A stretch of 9,145 nt of DNA, from NCBI GenBank assembly GCA_009787915.1, contig WQSK01000040.1, positions 1 through 9,145 on the forward strand, in the 5' to 3' direction. Of this stretch, positions 5,366 to 9,145 are shown one piece after another (within the stretch, counting starts at the first letter, position 1; every line of letters begins with the position of its first letter). The position numbers and the translations under genes are program-made. Below the pieces are notes generated by a model. The model was not told the DNA's origin and made no database searches. It saw only the letters and a program-made list of their open reading frames with translations. Source of the stretch: Bacillota bacterium. GTDB taxonomy: Bacteria > Bacillota > Clostridia > Christensenellales > UBA1242.

Positions 5366-6326
5366 TCACACAAACCACGCACGCAATCACGGTAATCGCA
5401 CAATAAAGCCACACAATCCGCGCTTCGGCCCAACCTTTTTTTTCCAAATGATGATGAAACGGTGCCATTAGGAAAATTCGCTTGCCCTTGGTCAGTTTGA
5501 AATACACGACCTGCGCGATGTCGCTCGCGGTATTTAACACGAACATTATCCCAAGTATCGGTAAAAACAAAACATTCATCGAAAACAACGATAAAAGGGC
5601 TATGAGTCCACCGAGGTATAAACTCCCCGTATCGCCCATAAAGACGCGCGCCTTGTTTGTGTTAAAAATCAAATAACAAAGCAATGCCCCCATGGTCACC
5701 GCTGCTATTAACAAAAATGTTTCGACCTCGGGCATATTAACAAAGCCCGCCACCATGGTCATCATGACCGACAAGCCCACGAGGTACACAAGGGATACAC
5801 TGCCTGCCAGTCCGTCTACACCATCTGTGATGTTGACTGAGTTTGTTGTCGCAACCATTACAAGTATCGCAAGTGGAATTATTCCCCAATACAAATTGAA
5901 CGTGACATTCGCGAACGGAACGAAAATTTGACCGTCTGGGTTAGCCAAAAAATAAAACACCGAAACCAAGATTGCAATACCGCCCTGCCCAATAAATTTT
6001 TGGTAGGCCCTAAGCCCCAGATTCTTTTTATTCTTTATTTTCAAAAAATCATCCAAGAACCCCAAGATTCCATAACCAAAGGCACCCAACAAAAGTATCA
6101 ATGAAAGCGGAGTTGCACCCGATATAAGCAACGGTGCCAACAACAACATCGGTACCATAAATATGAACCCACCCATTGTCGGCGTCCCTGACTTTGTCGC
6201 ATGCCAATCAACATAGTGCAAAATCTCTTGCCCCGCTTTTAACCTCCGCAACCACGAGATTATAAAAGGTGTAATAATAATCGCTACACCAAAACCACCA
6301 AGAAAATAAAACAAGATTTCTTTCAT
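5352..6326 (-). CDS. mraY: Phospho-N-acetylmuramoyl-pentapeptide-transferase (MraY)
   Basis: Integral membrane enzyme (324 residues, usual length) that transfers phospho-MurNAc-pentapeptide to undecaprenyl phosphate, forming lipid I. Motifs in order are KSGTPTMGG (45-53), the catalytic LDDFLK (91-96; D92, D93), NSVNITDGVDGLAG (162-175), FMGDTGSL (229-236, with D232 as the third key aspartate) and APFHHHLEKKGW (288-299). About ten hydrophobic helices are visible. The segment VLNTASDIAQVVYF (263-276) has Asn and Asp where many MraYs have Glu and Val, a mild peculiarity. The ATG at 6326 follows the murE stop by 3 bp, with an AAGG Shine-Dalgarno in the murE 3' end, so the two are cotranscribed. 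murF, which usually lies between them, is missing here. Confidence 0.97.
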   Translation of the reverse strand: MKEILFYFLGGFGVAIIITPFIISWLRRLKAGQEILHYVDWHATKSGTPTMGGFIFMVPMLLLAPLLISGATPLSLILLLGAFGYGILGFLDDFLKIKNKKNLGLRAYQKFIGQGGIAILVSVFYFLANPDGQIFVPFANVTFNLYWGIIPLAILVMVATTNSVNITDGVDGLAGSVSLVYLVGLSVMMTMVAGFVNMPEVETFLLIAAVTMGALLCYLIFNTNKARVFMGDTGSLYLGGLIALLSLFSMNVLFLPILGIMFVLNTASDIAQVVYFKLTKGKRIFLMAPFHHHLEKKGWAEARIVWLYCAITVIACVVCVITLL

Positions 6327-6329
6327 TCG

Positions 6330-7751
6330 TTACTTACCTTGTATATAGTTTCTCACAACTTCGATGTCGTTATACGGATGAAAGACACCATTAATTTCCT
6401 GGGTTGTTTCCGCCCCCTTTCCTGCGATGACAACGACGTCACCTTTTTTTGCCATGTCAAAAGCCACACGCGTAGCCTCCGACCTATCGAGCACAATTTT
6501 AAACGATTTTGTTTCATCATCAGAGTCTTCCGAAACACACCGCACACCCACTTCGATTTGCGCCATAATCACCTCGGGGCTTTCAGACCGCGGATTGTCG
6601 CTTGTAATAATCGTAAAGTCCGCATGCTCTCCCGAAACCTTGCCCATAATCTCGCGCTTGGTTTTATCTCGGTCGCCTCCGCATCCAAACACGGAAATCA
6701 ACCGCCCATTTTTCCCACAAAGCCCCCTGCTAGCACCCAAGATTTTTTCCAAACTATCAGGTGTGTGCGCAAAATCCACAACGATGTTAAAACCTCGTTT
6801 TGCCCTAAAGACATTAAACCGCCCAGGAATCTGCGGAATAGTTTTAACCCGCGAACGAATTTGTCGGTCGCTTATGCCCAACTCTTTTGCCGCGGCCATG
6901 CAACACAAAATATTTGAAACATTGAAATTCCCAGACATCGTGGTCTTGTATTTTTTCTTTCCAATTTTAAAACTCGTATATTGCCCGTCAAAACGCAAAT
7001 CCGTAACGCCCGAGAGCGAATAAGAAAGTGCATCCTGCCTCGCACCAATTATGTGCTGACCGTACTCGTCATCGGCATTTGATATAGGTCGCTGAACACT
7101 CTTTCCACTGACCCACCCTGTTTTTGTGTTACCATATTTTTCCATAGTCCCAAAAAAGTCCAAATGGTCTTGGCTCAGGTTCGTAAACATACCAACGCGG
7201 AATCCAATTCCTGCAATTTTTTTAAGGTGAATCGCGTGGGCGGTGACCTCCATAGCCACGGTTCTAACCCCCATTTTGTACATCTTTGCAAAAGTTTCAT
7301 GCAACAAAATCGGGTCAGGGGTCGTGAGTCCATACTCCAAACACTCCTCCCCAACAAACGCGCCCAAAGTCCCAACAATACCGATATCTTTGTAACCTTT
7401 TTTGTTCGAGAGCAAATGCCTCAAAATATAACTGCAAGTCGTCTTTCCGTTCGTCCCCGTCACACCGACGATTGTCATCTTATCACAAATGTCGCCGTAA
7501 AAACGCTTTGCCGCCAAAGACATACTCTCCCGCACATCATCGACGTACAAAACGGGAACAGCAGGTTTTTCAATTTCGGCATCTTTCTGTGCGATTACCA
7601 AAACCGCGCCCTTGGCTATGGCTTGGGTAATGTACTTGGCACCGCTCTCCTTCCCACCGTCGATTGCAAAAAAACAACTGCCTTCCCTAACCGTTCTGCT
7701 GTCGTGTGTGAGGTGCGTGACTTCGACACCGCCCAATTTAAATCTTTCCAC
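6330..7751 (-). CDS. murE: UDP-MurNAc-tripeptide synthetase (MurE), probably meso-diaminopimelate type
   Basis: Cytosolic Mur ligase (473 residues) that adds the third stem-peptide residue to UDP-MurNAc-L-Ala-D-Glu. Seen are the UDP-MurNAc-side HDSRTV (16-21), the ATP loop GVTGTNGKTT (96-105), TTPDP (143-147), MEVTAHAI (167-174), NLSQDHLDFFGTMEKY (191-206), the probable carbamylated K210, HTPDSL (329-334), GCGGDRDKTKR (356-366), DNPR (385-388) and AGKGAE (443-448). DNPR is the known signature of meso-DAP-specific MurE, so DAP-type peptidoglycan is predicted. EVTAHAI and GKGAE differ from the more usual EVSSHAL and GKGHE. The start is a GTG at 7751; there is no Shine-Dalgarno, and CATAAT (7766-7761 on this strand) lies 10 nt upstream. 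An in-frame TAA sits 27 nt upstream of the start codon, ruling out a long extension. Confidence 0.96.
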   Translation of the reverse strand: MERFKLGGVEVTHLTHDSRTVREGSCFFAIDGGKESGAKYITQAIAKGAVLVIAQKDAEIEKPAVPVLYVDDVRESMSLAAKRFYGDICDKMTIVGVTGTNGKTTCSYILRHLLSNKKGYKDIGIVGTLGAFVGEECLEYGLTTPDPILLHETFAKMYKMGVRTVAMEVTAHAIHLKKIAGIGFRVGMFTNLSQDHLDFFGTMEKYGNTKTGWVSGKSVQRPISNADDEYGQHIIGARQDALSYSLSGVTDLRFDGQYTSFKIGKKKYKTTMSGNFNVSNILCCMAAAKELGISDRQIRSRVKTIPQIPGRFNVFRAKRGFNIVVDFAHTPDSLEKILGASRGLCGKNGRLISVFGCGGDRDKTKREIMGKVSGEHADFTIITSDNPRSESPEVIMAQIEVGVRCVSEDSDDETKSFKIVLDRSEATRVAFDMAKKGDVVVIAGKGAETTQEINGVFHPYNDIEVVRNYIQGK

Positions 7752-7812
7752 GACAATGCTTATTATGATTTTTTAATTTTTATTCAGGAACAACGACCAG
7801 TGCTTTGGCAAA

Positions 7813-7827
7813 CCACACGGAGTGTGG
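7813..7827 (-). terminator. Hairpin after the ridA-like gene, weak terminator candidate
   Basis: CCACAC and GTGTGG form a perfect 6-bp stem with a 3-nt loop in the 85-bp gap between the ridA-like gene and murE. On the - strand it is followed only by TTTGCC, so the T run of a classical intrinsic terminator is missing. It may separate the two transcription units partially, since a CATAAT box further down could drive murE. The rest of the gap is AT-rich with no gene. Confidence 0.3.
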
Positions 7828-7836
7828 GAACATATT

Positions 7837-8184
7837 TTAGTTTAGTTTCGCAATACACTCGATTTCAATAATTGAATTTAGTGGTAACTTTGAAACCTGC
7901 ACAACGCTTCTGGCTGGGTAAGGTTGTTTAAAATGTTTTGCGTAAATCTCGTTCACCGTGTCGTAGTCCTTGTCAAGGTCTATCAGAAATATCGTTGTTT
8001 TTACTACATCTGCGACAGTCAAACCATTGTCTTTCAATATTGAATCCATATTTTTCAATGCAAGTTTTGTCGCTTTGCCTATTTCCGTTTCAACAACACC
8101 TGTCTGCATATCAAGCGGAACTCTCCCAGATACAAAAAGCAATCCGTTTGCTTTTACCGATAGTGATAATGGTGGTACGTTCAT
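7837..8184 (-). CDS. ridA: RidA/YjgF-family protein (reactive enamine/imine deaminase-like)
   Basis: A 115-residue RidA-type fold protein; archetypal RidA hydrolyses reactive 2-aminoacrylate-type enamines released by PLP enzymes and acts as a trimer in the cytosol. The sequence shows LLFVSGRVPLD (15-25), KNMDSILKDNGL (44-55), VVKTTIFLIDL (60-70) and YPARSVVQVSKLP (89-101) with the substrate-binding arginine at R92, then IIEIECIA with E107/E109. The N terminus is shortened: where RidA proteins have GPYSQA, this one reads PPLSLS immediately after the start, so the conserved tyrosine is a leucine. The ATG at 8184 has a strong AAAGGAG Shine-Dalgarno, so this start is well supported and the shortening is real. 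The gene follows the fakA-like gene by 17 bp and is probably cotranscribed with it. Confidence 0.88.
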   Translation of the reverse strand: MNVPPLSLSVKANGLLFVSGRVPLDMQTGVVETEIGKATKLALKNMDSILKDNGLTVADVVKTTIFLIDLDKDYDTVNEIYAKHFKQPYPARSVVQVSKLPLNSIIEIECIAKLN

Positions 8185-8201
8185 TTCTGTTTCTCCTTTT
8201 T

Positions 8202-9145
8202 CTATTCAAGCGATATCAAGTAATAATAAATCGGCTGTCCGCCCATGATTACATTGATTTCACATTGCGGAAATTTTTTCATGAGTTCATCTTGCAGTCC
8301 CATCGCATCTTTTTCACGAACATCTGCGCCATAGAACATGGTCACGTTTGTAATGTCGTCGCTCATCATCTTTGTAATAAGTGTCGTTGCCACAACTTTC
8401 GGAGTATTCCCTTTCGCCAAAATAGTTTTGTTATCAAGACCGATAATCTCACCCTCTTTGATTTCAAAGCGGTTCATTTTTGTGTTACGGCTCGCATATG
8501 TAACCGACCCGCTCTTGACCGAACCCATTGCGCTTAGGAATTGCTCGGTGTTTTCCTCAATAGACGCATCTGGGTCAAACATAATACACGCGGAAACCCC
8601 TTCATTCACCGTTTTTGTTGGGATAACAATGATGTTTTTCTTTGACAAAGATTGTGCGTGTTTCGCCGCCAACAAAATATTGCTGTTATTAGGGAAAACA
8701 TAAACATTTTTAGCATGAACCCGCCTCACAGCCTCGGCAATGTCCTCGGCACTTGGGTTCATTGTTTGACCGCCCTTAATTACATAATCAACACCCAAAT
8801 CTTTGAACACATTTATAAGCCCCTCGCCCGCGGCAACGACAACAATACCTTGGTCTTTGTCCTCGATTTTGTTGGCTTTGCGCATTTCGCGGTTTTGTTC
8901 CAACATATTATCGACTTTGAGTTTCGTCATCTCGCCCAAATTAAGTGCAGCCGTAATTGCAATCCCAGGTGTGTTTGTGTGGACGTGAACTTTGACCATT
9001 TCAAGGTCGCCAACGCAAACAACGGAATCGCCCATAGTCATCAACCTATCGCGCAAACTGTCAATCGAAGCCATAGTTGTTGTTTTGTACATGTTTGTTA
9101 TCATGAACTCGGTACAATACGCAAATTCTATGTCGCCAAGACCTT
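8202..9145 (-). CDS. fakA: DAK/FakA (YloV)-like fatty acid kinase subunit, N-terminal part outside window
   Basis: The reading frame is open to the window edge, giving 313 visible residues; the start codon is outside. The ATG at 9104 is internal, because the codons before it read DIEFAYCTEF, a segment typical of this family. Further family features are GDSVVCVGDLEMVKVHVHTNTPG, LGEMTKLKVDNMLEQ, the characteristic GGQTMNPSAEDI and the PNNSNILLAAKHA segment, and a C-terminal GGQPIYYYLIS. These correspond to the middle and C-terminal domains of FakA/YloV, which acts with fatty-acid-binding FakB proteins to phosphorylate exogenous fatty acids for phospholipid synthesis. The catalytic DhaL domain should lie upstream and is not visible, so kinase competence cannot be judged. 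It ends 17 bp before the ridA-like gene. Confidence 0.88.
   Translation of the reverse strand, partial: GLGDIEFAYCTEFMITNMYKTTTMASIDSLRDRLMTMGDSVVCVGDLEMVKVHVHTNTPGIAITAALNLGEMTKLKVDNMLEQNREMRKANKIEDKDQGIVVVAAGEGLINVFKDLGVDYVIKGGQTMNPSAEDIAEAVRRVHAKNVYVFPNNSNILLAAKHAQSLSKKNIIVIPTKTVNEGVSACIMFDPDASIEENTEQFLSAMGSVKSGSVTYASRNTKMNRFEIKEGEIIGLDNKTILAKGNTPKVVATTLITKMMSDDITNVTMFYGADVREKDAMGLQDELMKKFPQCEINVIMGGQPIYYYLISLE

Noticed and set aside
6339..7023. Two overlapping + strand open frames of about 190 codons inside murE
   Set aside because: Both lie opposite the conserved C-terminal half of murE and show no recognisable protein features or promoter.
7164..7871. 235-codon + strand open frame across the murE start and ridA end
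   Set aside because: It is antisense to murE, whose motifs are unmistakable, its composition is low-quality with no domain, and it runs through the gap and into the ridA-like gene. It is a codon-bias shadow.
7938..8537. 199-codon + strand open frame opposite ridA and fakA
   Set aside because: It is antisense to two recognised genes and spans the boundary between them, and it has no Shine-Dalgarno or domain.
8202..9104. fakA-like gene as a complete 300-residue protein starting at 9104
   Set aside because: The frame stays open to the window edge and encodes the family-typical YCTEF segment before that ATG, so the gene is truncated by the window.
1..9145. tRNA, rRNA, riboswitch or T-box elements
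   Set aside because: No cloverleaf-like, rRNA-like or known leader motif was seen; all gaps are 85 bp or shorter and were read on both strands.

Overview
The window reads as a compact bacterial chromosome segment, most likely from a Bacillota (Clostridia-like) organism. This rests on a Clostridia-style FtsW signature, a FakA/YloV-type DAK protein, membrane-anchored XRE regulators, a YbjQ/UPF0145 protein, AAGGAG-type ribosome binding sites on genes inside operons, and a MurE with the DNPR motif of meso-diaminopimelate enzymes. Taxonomy is inference. Genes are packed tightly: no gap exceeds 85 bp, and all three convergent gene pairs overlap at their 3' ends by 8 to 14 bp.

Layout, left to right. 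The last 30 codons of an unidentified + strand gene overlap the end of a small P-loop kinase-like protein. That protein is translationally coupled behind ftsW, which follows a zinc-ribbon membrane protein; all three are on the - strand. murD runs on the + strand, divergent from the zinc-ribbon gene and convergent with a membrane-anchored XRE regulator. A two-gene - strand unit encodes a two-helix membrane protein and a YbjQ/UPF0145 protein. A small soluble XRE regulator follows, divergent from a 79-residue orphan, and their shared 69-bp spacer holds two similar palindromes. The right third is a - strand run of fakA-like (5' end outside the window), ridA-like, murE and mraY.

Four genes (murE, mraY, murD, ftsW) are members of the classical division and cell wall (dcw) cluster, making the UDP-MurNAc peptide, transferring it to lipid I, and polymerising septal glycan. 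Here the cluster is broken: murF does not lie between murE and mraY, murD is inverted, murG is absent, and regulator and orphan genes are interspersed.

The most interesting observations are as follows. (1) murD carries an in-frame insertion of about 140 bp of nested palindromic repeat DNA in the linker before its ATP-binding loop, while the rest of MurD is shortened in three places. (2) The XRE/orphan pair looks like a miniature two-operator switch, with one operator filling the spacer of a near-consensus promoter. (3) Several first-in-unit genes have a -10 box 5 to 7 nt before the start codon and no Shine-Dalgarno sequence, suggesting leaderless transcripts, whereas genes inside operons have good Shine-Dalgarno sites.
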